Shown piece by piece: positions 25,414 through 34,855 of a stretch of 64,000 nucleotides of DNA. The translations under genes and the position numbers were made by a program. Below the pieces are notes generated by a model. That model saw nothing but the letters and a program-made list of their open reading frames with translations, made no database searches and was not told where the DNA came from. Numbering within the stretch: position 1 is the first letter of the stretch; the number at the start of each line of letters is the position of its first letter. The stretch comes from Bacillus bingmayongensis (GTDB taxonomy: Bacteria; Bacillota; Bacilli; Bacillales; Bacillaceae_G), in assembly GCF_000299035.1 (NCBI RefSeq), contig NZ_JH921518.1, forward strand, positions 1,152,439 to 1,216,438, read 5' to 3'.

Positions 25414-25818
25414 TTATTTTGTTTTCATTACTTTTTCCTTTAGGAAACGATCTACATACCCTTCTGCCTTTGTAACAAATAAATAAGCTCCCATTGCTAA
25501 TAATGCTAGATCTAATTCATATCCAGGATTCTTTCCATCTCCTAATAAACCAGCTGCTCCATTTACCTTTACAATTGCACCAACTAAGATAAGAGCAAAT
25601 AATAATCCTACATATCTAACACCTAAACCAATGATTAATAATAGACCACCAACTAATTCAAATGTTGCAACCCCATATGCAAGACCGCCTGGTAAGCCAA
25701 TGCTTGTAAACCAACCTGCTACATTATCAATACCTGATTGAAACTTTGCTAAACCATGTGCAAAGAACGTAACTCCTAACACGATACGAATAATTAAATT
25801 ACCAATATATTGATTCAT
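25414..25818 (-). CDS. DoxX-family membrane protein
   Basis: A 134-residue protein with four helices. The DoxX signature is clear: RIVLGVTFFAHGLAKF at the N-terminus and FELVGGLLLIIGL in the second helix, with GLLGDGKNPGYELDLALL before the last. RBS AAAGGAGAG precedes ATG 25818. Family members are linked to redox or thiol stress; the role here is not determined by context. It is monocistronic with its own terminator. Confidence 0.88.
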   Translation of the reverse strand: MNQYIGNLIIRIVLGVTFFAHGLAKFQSGIDNVAGWFTSIGLPGGLAYGVATFELVGGLLLIIGLGVRYVGLLFALILVGAIVKVNGAAGLLGDGKNPGYELDLALLAMGAYLFVTKAEGYVDRFLKEKVMKTK

Positions 25819-25918
25819 TCTGAACTCTCCTTTTGTTTTGTTATATAAAACTTTTTTTCACAAGACAAAACAATACATTGTTTCTTTTTATTCGTCAATT
25901 CTTTTTTTAGAGAAACAG

Positions 25919-25954
25919 AAAAAAACATTACCTATTTCATAGGCAATGTTTTTT
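25919..25954. terminator. Bidirectional-looking hairpin downstream of the antiporter gene
   Basis: AAAAAACATTACCTA pairs with TAGGCAATGTTTTTT (one mismatch), 135 bp past the antiporter stop on the minus strand. Confidence 0.65.
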
Positions 25955-26088
25955 GAACTACCTCCACCTTCACTTCGTTTAGAGGAGGGGGTCTTTTCGG
26001 TTAAAATGATAAAAATTACCAAAAATAGACCAGTGAACATTTCGCTCTTCTTAAGGTTCTACTATTCAGCAGGTATAACTCTTTATCT

Positions 26089-27216
26089 TTATACGAAATA
26101 CTTCTTCAATAATGGCGGGGTAATAATCGTTGTAAGGATAACAACAATTACAATTGCTGTGAAATTTTCTTTCGCCAATAAATTCGCTGTGAGTCCATTT
26201 GCTGCAATAATAAGTGCTACTTCTCCACGCGATACCATCCCAGCCCCAATACTAATGGAGGATTTCAAATTAAATCCTGTTAACCTTGCGCCTAATCCAG
26301 ATCCCACTAATTTCGTAAGAATTGCAATGATCGTCATTATAATGATAAACCAAATTTGGTTACCAATACCTTGAAATGTAATCTCCATCCCGATACTAAC
26401 AAAAAAGATTGGTACAAAAATCGCATAGGCAATCGGCTCTATTTTATGTTCTACTTCGTGTTTATATGTTGTTTGTGAAATCGCAATCCCTGCAGCAAAT
26501 GCACCAATGATACCAGCAATCCCCATTTGTTCACTATAGTAAGCAAATGAAAAACAAATAATAAGTGCTGCACTAATTAACGCCTCTGACACACGGAGCG
26601 GCACCAACATTTTCATAATCCACGGAACAACTTTCCAGCCAATGAAAACAATGCTTACGAAAAAGATGATTTTCTTAGCGATGACAAGTGTAATGCTCAC
26701 GTCTTGTGTGCCTAAAAAACTCATTACAAAGGCTAATAAAATAACAACGATAACATCATCGAATACAGCAGCTCCTAGAATCGTTGTACTTTCTCTTGTG
26801 TTCATTTTCCCCAAGTCTCGCAATGTTTGAACAGATATACTTACAGAAGTCGCACAAAGTAATAATCCTAGGAAAATGGCATGTGATTGTAACATCCCAA
26901 ATGCGAGTCCAGCCAAATACCCACCGAGAAAAGGAAAAATGATACCTCCCATCGCTACCGCGAATGAAGATTTTAAATTACGGTTTAATTCTTCTAAATC
27001 AGTCTCTAACCCTGCCATAAACATAAGTAATAAAACACCAATCTCACTCAGTTCATCAATGAGTTCAGAGCTATTAATAATTCCAAAGACAGCAGGTCCA
27101 ATAATAATTCCAACAATTAATTTACCTAATACCGATGGCTGACCGAGCCTTACACTAATATCGCCAGCTAATTTCGTACAAAGTAAAATAACGACAAGTT
27201 CAAAATAAAACAACAT
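26089..27216 (-). CDS. CPA2-family Na+/H+ antiporter, GerN-like
   Basis: A 375-residue protein with 11-12 helices. It shows the CPA2 hallmarks GQPSVLGKLIVGIIIGP near the start and the adjacent aspartates in AAVFDDVIVVILL (about residues 156-157), which bind cations in NapA/GerN-type exchangers. GerN of B. cereus is a Na+/H+-K+ antiporter needed for inosine germination, and this protein has similar length and motifs; GerT or another paralogue is equally possible. ATG 27216 lies after a weak AGGAGA. It is monocistronic. Confidence 0.82.
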   Translation of the reverse strand: MLFYFELVVILLCTKLAGDISVRLGQPSVLGKLIVGIIIGPAVFGIINSSELIDELSEIGVLLLMFMAGLETDLEELNRNLKSSFAVAMGGIIFPFLGGYLAGLAFGMLQSHAIFLGLLLCATSVSISVQTLRDLGKMNTRESTTILGAAVFDDVIVVILLAFVMSFLGTQDVSITLVIAKKIIFFVSIVFIGWKVVPWIMKMLVPLRVSEALISAALIICFSFAYYSEQMGIAGIIGAFAAGIAISQTTYKHEVEHKIEPIAYAIFVPIFFVSIGMEITFQGIGNQIWFIIIMTIIAILTKLVGSGLGARLTGFNLKSSISIGAGMVSRGEVALIIAANGLTANLLAKENFTAIVIVVILTTIITPPLLKKYFV

Positions 27217-27356
27217 AGTATCTTCTCCTACTTTATAAAATACATCTATTTCTGATGGTAGTTTTTCCTTACATTTAAGATTTTATTTGTTATATTTTTT
27301 ATTTGACAAAATATTCTGAATTATATTAAAATGACTACAGCAATTCTATATTTTTT

Positions 27357-27514
27357 ATAAAGTGAAACTTTAATCAGTGGGGGTTTTCTCCATCCCTCAC
27401 TGATTATTAGCCTTCACCAATCGGGCTTTTACGGGCAGTTTATCTCCCGCCTAACTTCTTTGCTTTCGCAGAATTTTGAGGTGAGAGTATTACTGTCCGT
27501 TAAAGCGGGATAAA
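27357..27514 (+). repeat. bcr1-type repeat, full length
   Basis: Same ends and hairpins as the other copies, with one G-U replacement in the first stem (CCCTC). The 30 bp to its left resemble the left flank of the copy at 6947 (both contain TACAGCAATT and CTATA). Confidence 0.9.
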
Positions 27515-27612
27515 AGCACACAACTGTACCTCTATTCACTTATAGACTATTTTTCAGTGGGCTCATATTATATTCGCAGTTGTGAAGATCGAAGAATGAG
27601 AGGAGAGTCCAA

Positions 27613-29016
27613 GTGAAATCATTATTACGAAAGAAACCACTTACGACTGAATCACCACGGCAATTACAAAGAACATTAACCGCATTAGATTTAACTTTTT
27701 TAGGGATCGGCGCTGTAATTGGGACAGGCATTTTCGTCTTAACAGGTATTGTTGCGGCCAAACATTCTGGTCCGGGTATTATGTTATCTTTTCTTATTGC
27801 TGCGTTTACTTGTGCATGCGTTGCCTTTTGTTACGCAGAATTTGCTTCTTCTATACCTATGTCAGGAAGCGTTTACACCTATGCATATATGACAGTTGGA
27901 GAAGTCGTTGCCTTTATCGTTGGCTGGTGCTTAATGCTAGAATACTTACTAGCTGTTGCAGCAGTAGCCGTAGGGTGGTCCGGGTATTTACAATCCTTAC
28001 TTTCCGGGTTTAATATTCATCTGCCCGCCATTATTGCCTCGGCCCCCGGAGTGGGAAAAGGCGGAATAATTGATTTACCAGCTGTATGTATTTTACTTTT
28101 AATTACACTGCTTCTTAGTTTCGGTGTACGCGAAAGTGCTCGCATTAATAACATTATGGTATTAATTAAATTGGCAGTAATTATTGCCTTTATCGTAGCG
28201 GGTGCAAAGTATGTTAAGCCTGAAAACTGGACACCATTTTTACCATTTGGATATGATGGAATCATTACAGGTGCAGCAACTGTATTCTTTGCTTTCTTAG
28301 GATTTGATGCTATCGCAACAGCCGCGGAGGAAACGAAGAAACCACAGCGCGATTTACCGATTGGAATCATCGGCTCCCTTCTCATTTGTACGGCACTCTA
28401 TATGATTGTATCCTTTGTGTTAACAGGAATGGTACCTTACACACAACTAGATGTTTCTGACCCAGTTGCTTTTGCGCTTCATTTCGTTGGTGAAGATACA
28501 ATTGCTGGCTTATTAGCCGTCGGAGCAATGACAGGAATGACGACTGTTCTTTTAGTTGTTATGTATGGACAAGTTCGCGTTTCTTATGCAATGAGCCGTG
28601 ACGGTCTACTTCCAAAAGCGTTATCTCGAGTCAATCAAAGGGTAAAAATCCCTTTATTTAACACATGGATTACTGGAATCGCAGCAGCTTTATTAGCAGG
28701 ATTACTAGATTTACATCTACTTGCAAATTTAGTGAATATCGGTACATTAACAGCCTTTGTATTTGTTTGCTGCGCTGTACTCATCTTACGAAAAACACAT
28801 CCAAATTTAAAAAGAGGCTTCCGTGCCCCTTTTGTTCCTATACTACCAATCGTTGCAATTTGTTGCTGCCTATATTTAATGATGAACCTTTCTGCAACAA
28901 CGTGGAAAAGTTTTGCCGTTTGGCTTGTCATTGGACTATGTGTATATTTCTTCTACTCTAGACGCAACAGCAACTTACTGACTGAAAAGAATAATAATGA
29001 ACAAAAAGAAGCATAA
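27613..29016 (+). CDS. APC-superfamily amino acid permease (YfnA/CAT type)
   Basis: A 467-residue, 12-helix permease. The start motif LDLTFLGIGAVIGTGIFVLTG (GxG(I/V) of helix 1) and FFAFLGFDAIATAAEETKKP are typical of the cationic amino acid transporter branch that includes B. subtilis YfnA. The GTG start at 27613 follows AGAGGAGAG. In the leader CACAACTG and CAGTTGTG (about 27518-27582) could close a long hairpin. It is monocistronic. Confidence 0.86.
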   Translation: MKSLLRKKPLTTESPRQLQRTLTALDLTFLGIGAVIGTGIFVLTGIVAAKHSGPGIMLSFLIAAFTCACVAFCYAEFASSIPMSGSVYTYAYMTVGEVVAFIVGWCLMLEYLLAVAAVAVGWSGYLQSLLSGFNIHLPAIIASAPGVGKGGIIDLPAVCILLLITLLLSFGVRESARINNIMVLIKLAVIIAFIVAGAKYVKPENWTPFLPFGYDGIITGAATVFFAFLGFDAIATAAEETKKPQRDLPIGIIGSLLICTALYMIVSFVLTGMVPYTQLDVSDPVAFALHFVGEDTIAGLLAVGAMTGMTTVLLVVMYGQVRVSYAMSRDGLLPKALSRVNQRVKIPLFNTWITGIAAALLAGLLDLHLLANLVNIGTLTAFVFVCCAVLILRKTHPNLKRGFRAPFVPILPIVAICCCLYLMMNLSATTWKSFAVWLVIGLCVYFFYSRRNSNLLTEKNNNEQKEA

Positions 29017-29018
29017 AA

Positions 29019-29049
29019 AAAACAGCTCGTCATATTGGCGAGCTGTTTT
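29019..29049 (+). terminator. Terminator of the APC permease gene
   Basis: AAAACAGCTCG and CGAGCTGTTTT, nine-base loop. Confidence 0.88.
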
Positions 29050-29227
29050 ACGTTCGAGTTTGTTTGTCCATTAAGGTTTGTAGAATGAAAAATATGCCGA
29101 TGCAAGCTGTAAACCAATCACAGTCTCCTATTGGTGACGAATCATTTACAATATCAATCGTAATTACAATCATTATGACCACCAATTGATACACAGGCTT
29201 CCATGTTCACATATCCATTCTCCTTTA

Positions 29228-29431
29228 TCATTTTGTTTCTTTCTTTTTCTTTTTCCATGCAGCCACGCTATCAAAGAAAAAGTTAATAAACAGCGTTCCT
29301 AGTCCTGCTAATAAAAAAGTCATTAAAAACAGAATCCATATGCTTTTGTCTTTCAAAAAATAATATCCAACAAGGAGCACAACTGCAATCCATACATATT
29401 CAAGAATTCTTTTTAGCTTTTTCTCTTCCAA
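29228..29431 (-). CDS. Small two-helix membrane protein
   Basis: A 67-residue protein: a basic start (LEEKKLKRILEY), two hydrophobic helices (about residues 13-27 and 31-52) and a lysine-rich tail (AAWKKKKKETK). The TTG at 29431 is the best start because AAGGGAG lies eight bases before it; the longer frame would begin inside a terminator. It is not a family I can name. It follows the phosphoesterase gene but is separated from it by that terminator. Confidence 0.6.
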   Translation of the reverse strand: MEEKKLKRILEYVWIAVVLLVGYYFLKDKSIWILFLMTFLLAGLGTLFINFFFDSVAAWKKKKKETK

Positions 29432-29470
29432 ATTATTCGCTCCCTTATCCTGTCTTTCTACTTTTAGTAT

Positions 29471-29510
29471 AACAAAAAAGAAGCTTGCCATGACAAGCTT
29501 CTTTTTTGTT
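29471..29510 (-). terminator. Strong terminator of the phosphoesterase gene
   Basis: AACAAAAAAGAAGCTTG and CAAGCTTCTTTTTTGTT, six-base loop, perfect. Confidence 0.9.
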
Positions 29511-29513
29511 TAT

Positions 29514-31982
29514 TTATTTATTTACGCTCTTTTCTACAAGTTGCACTGCATATTCCAATGTACGCTGCATTGTTTCTACATATTGATCTTTCACTGCTTG
29601 ATCTTTCATTACAGATTCTGCTACTGTGATTTTTTTCTCCAGCGCTTTTACTGGTCCTTCTGGATATTGCCCTGGCTCTTGCCCAACTTGTACTTGCTCT
29701 AATAATGCTTTTGCTACATCTATAACCTTTTGTAGTTTTTCTTTCGGTGTTTCTTGATCCGTTACCTTTGATAGTAAAAATGCTTCATGTGCTGTTTTTA
29801 AACCATGATAAGCCCCAACTGCTTGCTCACCTGTCGTCGCCATATTTTCAAATGCTGCTTTTGCCTCATTATAACTTGTTTGTAATTCTATAAAAGCAGC
29901 TTGTGAGTATTGACCTGGTTTGTCACCAAACTCATAAGAACTCGCTAATGTTTCTTTTGCTTTGCCCATCTCTTCATATAAAACATTTAGCTCTTCTAAT
30001 TTCGTACGATTTGTAAATTCATTATATGCCGCTAATACTTCAGATGAAGTTAACGCTTTACTATACAATTTCGCAAGCACAACTTGTCCATTCAATGGAA
30101 TACCGCCATTACCATTGCTTGTTGGGTCGGCACCAATCGCAAACGATACATTTGGATGATACACTTTACCTGTTGCTGGCTGACTATTTACTTTTTTACC
30201 ATCTACATAAATCGCTACTTCGTTTCCGTTATAAATTCCTGTTAGATGATATGTTTTATTTGCTTCTAATTGTGTACCTACACGTTTATAGCTACCACCA
30301 ATATGAGCCCATAATTCTACATATCCATTTCCAGTAGATTCAAATCCAATTCCACCACTCTCTGTATTTTGTAAAATACCTTGACCACGAATTTCATTCA
30401 TCGAAAACACAGTTTCTAAAGTAAATGTGTTTGCTACCTTCGTTTTTTGCTCTGCTGAAAATGGAATATAACCAAATGTATTTGCTGCACCATTTAATTT
30501 CATCACATGTTTTTTCAATGCTTTATCATATTCAATCGGTACATTTCCTTTCACATTCCCATTTGCTTCAAATGGTGAATGATCCTTAAATGTACCATCT
30601 AAAAAGTTTACATCAAATACGTCCGCTTTTGGAACTTTCACATTTGGATCAATAACTTCTTTTTTCGTTGTTACTTCAGCTTGTAATGGTTGTTCACTTT
30701 CGCTACCAAATGAGTCGATAGCTACTGCTTCTAGCGTATATGTTTTTCCACTATCTAGTCCCGCCAATGTAAACGTAAGTTCTTTCGGCACCGGATCACG
30801 ATAAAACTCGGAGAAGGCTAATAGCTTATTTTTGATTTCTCCTGTTTCTTTATCTCTTGCTTGTAAACGATAAGAATGAACAAGTAGGTTGTCCACTGCT
30901 TGTGGAAATGTCGCTGTTACTGAACTTTCCGTCACATTTGATACTGTTAATTTTGCACTTTGGTCAAAGGACGGTTTTTCTTTATCACGATTCTCTACAT
31001 GCTCAAAAGATTCTTTTTTTGCTGGCAACTGCACTTTCCACGGTTCACCTGTCCAAGAATTTGTGTGGAAATCACGGCGATTAATCGTTACTTCTTTATC
31101 ATCGACTTCTACTAGTAAACCTTGGCTTAATTCTCTTGCACCTGGCGGAATATTCCCTTGCACTTTCCCGCCCTCTACTTCCATGTAACTTACAGAAGAT
31201 GTGCCAACAGATGTAAAGTCTTTTTGATGAATCGATCTTGGATCATCTAATGGGTAATGAGAATGACCAGAGAAAGTAATGGCTTGTGGGTAATCTTTCA
31301 ATATTTCATTAATTTTTGCACTATCCTTCGTTCCCCACTCATGACTTCCATACACAGTTTCTTTAATATGCTGGTGCAAGAACACGAAAATTGGCTTTTC
31401 TGGATCATCAGCTTTTGCTTTTGCAATTTCTTCCTTCAACCAATTAATTTGTTTATCAGAATAATATCCATGTGTCGTTCCATCTTCTGGTGACATAACA
31501 AGGAAGTGATATCCTTTCACTACTTTATGATAATAAACAGATTCCATACCAGTCTTTTCTAAGAAGCGTTTTTGTGCATCCTCTACCGATAAACCATTCC
31601 AGTAATCATGGTTTCCAAGTGAATTCATTCTCACTGCATCTTTATTGGCATACTGATTATAAACTTGCATAAAACGATCATATTGCTGCGTAGAACCTGA
31701 ATCTGTAAAATCACCAACGATAACAAATGCGTCTTGTTTTGGCGCAAGTGTATTAAACTGTTCAATCGCTCTTTTCCAGCGAAACGTATCATCTGTTCCG
31801 CTATTTTTAATATGTATGTCACTTACAACCGGAAAGACAAGTTTTTTCTCCTCCGGTTTTTTCTCTTGTTTCTTCTCTTCTGTTTGTGCAGAAGTATTCC
31901 ATGGAAACGATACAAACGCTAAAATGAAAACTGCTAATAATCCTATAAGACCTTTTACCTTCTGAAACACGTTCCTGCTCAC
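29514..31982 (-). CDS. Large secreted metallophosphoesterase with LamG-like and FIVAR-like domains
   Basis: An 822-residue exported protein. Signal peptide at residues ~1-33 (GLIGLLAVFILAFVSFPW, then NTSAQ). Calcineurin-like phosphoesterase at ~45-300 with SDIHI, GDFTDSG, GNHDYW, FLHQH and GHSHYP, which supply the metal ligands. A fibronectin-III-like part follows (~345-440), then a concanavalin/LamG fold (~455-660). Two C-terminal helical repeats, each with the motif PGQY, resemble FIVAR modules. GTG 31982 was chosen because AGGGGGAT precedes it. It has no sorting motif, so it is likely released. Substrate unknown. Confidence 0.85.
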   Translation of the reverse strand: MSRNVFQKVKGLIGLLAVFILAFVSFPWNTSAQTEEKKQEKKPEEKKLVFPVVSDIHIKNSGTDDTFRWKRAIEQFNTLAPKQDAFVIVGDFTDSGSTQQYDRFMQVYNQYANKDAVRMNSLGNHDYWNGLSVEDAQKRFLEKTGMESVYYHKVVKGYHFLVMSPEDGTTHGYYSDKQINWLKEEIAKAKADDPEKPIFVFLHQHIKETVYGSHEWGTKDSAKINEILKDYPQAITFSGHSHYPLDDPRSIHQKDFTSVGTSSVSYMEVEGGKVQGNIPPGARELSQGLLVEVDDKEVTINRRDFHTNSWTGEPWKVQLPAKKESFEHVENRDKEKPSFDQSAKLTVSNVTESSVTATFPQAVDNLLVHSYRLQARDKETGEIKNKLLAFSEFYRDPVPKELTFTLAGLDSGKTYTLEAVAIDSFGSESEQPLQAEVTTKKEVIDPNVKVPKADVFDVNFLDGTFKDHSPFEANGNVKGNVPIEYDKALKKHVMKLNGAANTFGYIPFSAEQKTKVANTFTLETVFSMNEIRGQGILQNTESGGIGFESTGNGYVELWAHIGGSYKRVGTQLEANKTYHLTGIYNGNEVAIYVDGKKVNSQPATGKVYHPNVSFAIGADPTSNGNGGIPLNGQVVLAKLYSKALTSSEVLAAYNEFTNRTKLEELNVLYEEMGKAKETLASSYEFGDKPGQYSQAAFIELQTSYNEAKAAFENMATTGEQAVGAYHGLKTAHEAFLLSKVTDQETPKEKLQKVIDVAKALLEQVQVGQEPGQYPEGPVKALEKKITVAESVMKDQAVKDQYVETMQRTLEYAVQLVEKSVNK

Positions 31983-32172
31983 GTAAATCCCCCTTGTATG
32001 TTTAATGCTGTACAAGGAACATTGTAACTAACACATATTAACCACGTTTAAATGAACGATAAAAAATATTAAAGCTTTGTAAACGTACAGTCAGTTTCAT
32101 GTAAAGTTCCACAACATCTTTATAACTTATCTCAATATCTTTCGTAATTCCTGTTCACATTGCTTTTCCAAC

Positions 32173-32202
32173 GTAAAAAACACCTCTATAGGTGTTTTTT
32201 AC
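32173..32202 (-). terminator. Terminator of the DedA operon
   Basis: GTAAAAAACACCT and AGGTGTTTTTTAC, loop CTAT; it covers the stop codon of the DedA gene. Confidence 0.88.
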
Positions 32203-32804
32203 ATTGACTCCACTTTATTTTTCTTTTTCACAAACTTGAAAATGAACATTCCTATCACAATTAAACAAACAACTCCTAGTATCGGTAAGGTATATTGTTC
32301 AACAATTGCACCTGCCTTTTTCCAATGAGGACCTAATTTCAATCCTATATATACATATAACGTCGTAAGAGGCAACATCGCCACAAATGTGTATATGCTA
32401 AACTGCCAAATATTCATTTTTGCGATTCCACATGGAATGGAAATAAGCGTACGAACCCCTGGAATAAATCGGCCAAGAAACGCCACAGCTGGTCCATATT
32501 TTTCAAAGAAATGATCTGATTTTTTAATTTGCTCTTCCTTTATAAAAAAGTATTTTCCATATTTCATTAATAACGGACGACCACCATAATAACCGAGTGC
32601 ATATAAGGTTAATGGCCCCGTCGTCCCTCCAATTGTTCCAGCTAATACCGCAAGCCAAAAGTTCATATCTCCCTCATATACCCAATACCCAACAAGGGGT
32701 AAAACGATTTCTGCTGGAATAAACTCGAATGTTAATGCTAGAATTACACCAAAATAAGAAAACTGCTTTAAATAGTCAATTACATCTAAAATAAACTGCT
32801 CCAT
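32199..32804 (-). CDS. DedA-family membrane protein (YkoX-like)
   Basis: A 201-residue protein of the DedA/SNARE-associated family. Signatures: FEFIPAEIVLPLVGYWV near the N-terminus and FLGRFIPGVRTLISIPCGIAKM (given here in part: FLGRFIPGVRT, PCGIAKM) in the middle. DedA proteins are lipid flippases or membrane-homeostasis factors. It follows a DUF1232 gene by ten bases, and both lie behind a yybP-ykoY riboswitch. In B. subtilis the DedA protein YkoX adjoins riboswitch-controlled ykoY, so a link to manganese homeostasis is plausible. Confidence 0.88.
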   Translation of the reverse strand: MEQFILDVIDYLKQFSYFGVILALTFEFIPAEIVLPLVGYWVYEGDMNFWLAVLAGTIGGTTGPLTLYALGYYGGRPLLMKYGKYFFIKEEQIKKSDHFFEKYGPAVAFLGRFIPGVRTLISIPCGIAKMNIWQFSIYTFVAMLPLTTLYVYIGLKLGPHWKKAGAIVEQYTLPILGVVCLIVIGMFIFKFVKKKNKVESM

Positions 32805-32814
32805 TTATTAACTC

Positions 32815-33096
32815 CTATCCTTTATTTAAATTATATTTTTCTTGTAAGTGCTTCGGCGCCATTTTCACAATTCGCTGCAAAATAAATAAGACAACAGCAA
32901 TATCATCTAATCCCCCAAAGAATAGCAAAAAATCAGGGATAATATCAAATGGAAATACGACATACCCGATTAAAAATACAATGGATAGTATTTTCTTTTG
33001 CATAGCGACTTCTTTTGATGTAAAAAAGTCATATAGAAATGGACCAAATCGACGAAAATGAAGCATAAATCGAAATCTGTTTATAAACTTTTTCAC
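32815..33096 (-). CDS. DUF1232 membrane protein (YkvA-like)
   Basis: A 93-residue protein with the DUF1232 core IGYVVFPFDIIPDFLLFFGG followed by LDDIAVVLF. GTG 33096 follows AGGAGAGGTGAAAA. It is the first gene after the riboswitch and is co-transcribed with the DedA gene. Function unknown; the motif is found in many small membrane proteins. Confidence 0.82.
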   Translation of the reverse strand: MKKFINRFRFMLHFRRFGPFLYDFFTSKEVAMQKKILSIVFLIGYVVFPFDIIPDFLLFFGGLDDIAVVLFILQRIVKMAPKHLQEKYNLNKG

Positions 33097-33119
33097 TTTT
33101 CACCTCTCCTTTTCTGCAG

Positions 33120-33284
33120 ACAAAAAGGACCTTTACCAAATATAGTAAAGGTCCTAAAAAAGACAATAAGGGGCCTTTACCATTGCCGGTAAAGGTCTCA
33201 CTAACAACAAAAATGTTGCCAATAAAGCCGAGGGTTTCTCCCCGTAATGACGACTTTATTGTGACAAGTTACTCCCCTTTATAT
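33120..33284 (-). promoter_or_regulatory. yybP-ykoY (Mn2+) riboswitch with two terminators
   Basis: On the minus strand the leader reads AAAGGGGAGTAACTTG, then GTCGTCATTACGGGGAG, AAACCCTCGGC and GTGAGACCTTTACCGGC, matching the conserved parts of the yybP-ykoY manganese riboswitch. Outer pairing is CAATAAAG with CTTTATTG. Two terminators follow: ACCTTTACCGGCAATGGTAAAGG with a T-run (about 33158-33196, given in parts), and GGACCTTTAC/GTAAAGGTCC (33127-33154) with a T-run. Manganese binding should open the DUF1232-dedA operon. Confidence 0.85.
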
Positions 33285-33340
33285 ACGCAATCTTATAAAA
33301 TCACCTTAAAATATTTGATAGAACTTGTCAATCTTTTTGG

Positions 33341-33894
33341 TTATCCTTCATTAATAGGCTGATACATACTTGCTATAGCTTGCATTTCAGAACTCGGTGC
33401 TGGGGATAACTGATAATATCCTTTTTTCACCATATACTGCCAAATATCATAAGCGTGGTGACCGCTATTTAAAAACGTATTTTCTAAAAGCATCCTTAAC
33501 TCTGGATTTGCAATCTCTAATAAAGAACCTGCACAATTAAATGCAGAAGATTTTTGATTTAGTAAATACCCAAGTGCAATGGATCGATCATTAGGGGGCT
33601 TTGCAGCTACGCTTGGCGTAACTGGCAAGTACTCTTGTGAAGGAGCCTTTGTATACGAAGGTAACACTGGATTTAATTTAGATGGCTGAAACTTTGAAAT
33701 ATTAGGAGGAGATTCCTTTTGTACAAACTCCACCTTCAAGTTATAAGCTTGTACATGAAAAGACAGATGCTTCTGTAACATTTGTTTCAATTCAGGATCC
33801 TGTGCTTGCTGTATATATGTAGACATCGTATTAATCGTGTTGTAACACCCAGCAGTTCACTTAAATCACGTAATTCATGTGTGGCTAACTGCAT
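33341..33894 (-). pseudogene. CotF-like spore coat gene with a frameshift
   Basis: ATG 33894 has a strong RBS (GGGAGGATT) and encodes MQLATHELRDLSELLG; the text then continues in another frame as CYNTINTMSTYIQQAQDPEL. One base appears to be missing near 33848. The intact protein would have about 184 residues: N-terminal coat-F helices, a Pro-rich linker, and a second coat-F-like part (AFNCAGSLLEIANPELRMLL). A shorter product from ATG 33826 (161 residues) is possible but lacks a good RBS. Confidence 0.75.
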
Positions 33895-34022
33895 GTATGA
33901 ATCCTCCCAATGTCTGTTTAGCTTCTCCTAAAACATAAAAAATAAAAGGATGTATACAAGTTTGGTTAATACCTCATAATATACCTATTCATCTTCTTTT
34001 CATATAAAGGGGGACTATTCGT

Positions 34023-34835
34023 ATGCATACAGTATGGAAGGGCACTCTTTCACTTGGACTATTAAACGTCGGAATTAAGCTATATAGCGCCGTAGAGGAA
34101 AAGGATATTAAATTTCTAAGTCTTCATAGGGAATGTCTAACACCGATTAAATATAAAAGAGTTGCTCCTGATTGCACGGATCACGAAGTAAATAATGAAG
34201 AGGTTGTAAAGGCTTATGAATATGCACCACATAAATATATTTTGATCGAGGATAAAGAATTAGCTGAATTACAAAAAGCATATGAACCACGGGTAATTCG
34301 CATTTTTTCCTTTGTTCAAAGTGATGAGATAGATTCCATTCTTTTCGAACGCTCCTATTTTATAGGCCCTACTCCCGGCAACGAAAAGACGTATTTATTA
34401 TTAAAAGAATCACTAGAACGAACAAATAAACTTGGACTTATTCATATTTCTATCCGTAAAAAACAACATTTAGCCATTATCCGCAATTTTCAAGATGGGC
34501 TTATTTTACAAACGATCCATTATCCAAATGAAATTCGCAATATAAAACATACTCCTAATCTTCCAAGTAATGAAGATCATCCTATACAAAAACAAGAATT
34601 AACAACTGCGATGAATTTAATTCATCATCTTACACACCCATTCAAACCTGAAGAGTATACGGATGAATATAGAGAAGCTCTTAGTAATCTCATCGAAGAA
34701 AAAATTGAACAACAAGAAAAAAATGAACTTATATCTCCTACTACCAACATCATCAACATTATGGAAACATTAAATGCTAGTATTGAACAAATAAAGCAGC
34801 AAAAAGAAGACATGAACAAACAAAAAGCCACATAA
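34023..34835 (+). CDS. ku: Ku DNA end-binding protein
   Basis: A 270-residue bacterial Ku. Signatures: HTVWKGTLSLGLLNVGIKLY at the start, LHRECLTPIKYKRVAPDC, and FIGPTPGNEKTYLLL. The C-terminal part is Lys/Glu/Gln-rich (about residues 225-270), as usual for Ku proteins that recruit ligase D. RBS AAAGGGGGA precedes ATG 34023. It stands without ligD, which must be elsewhere. Role: nonhomologous end joining, important in germinating spores. Confidence 0.93.
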   Translation: MHTVWKGTLSLGLLNVGIKLYSAVEEKDIKFLSLHRECLTPIKYKRVAPDCTDHEVNNEEVVKAYEYAPHKYILIEDKELAELQKAYEPRVIRIFSFVQSDEIDSILFERSYFIGPTPGNEKTYLLLKESLERTNKLGLIHISIRKKQHLAIIRNFQDGLILQTIHYPNEIRNIKHTPNLPSNEDHPIQKQELTTAMNLIHHLTHPFKPEEYTDEYREALSNLIEEKIEQQEKNELISPTTNIINIMETLNASIEQIKQQKEDMNKQKAT

Positions 34836-34855
34836 TCGTGACTTTTCAGCTACTC

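Noticed and set aside
33127-33196. Tandem GGACCTTTAC hairpins as CRISPR-like or rho-independent terminators of the coat gene only
   Set aside because: Together with the upstream AAAGGGGAGTAAC and GTCGTCA blocks they form the expression platform of a yybP-ykoY riboswitch.
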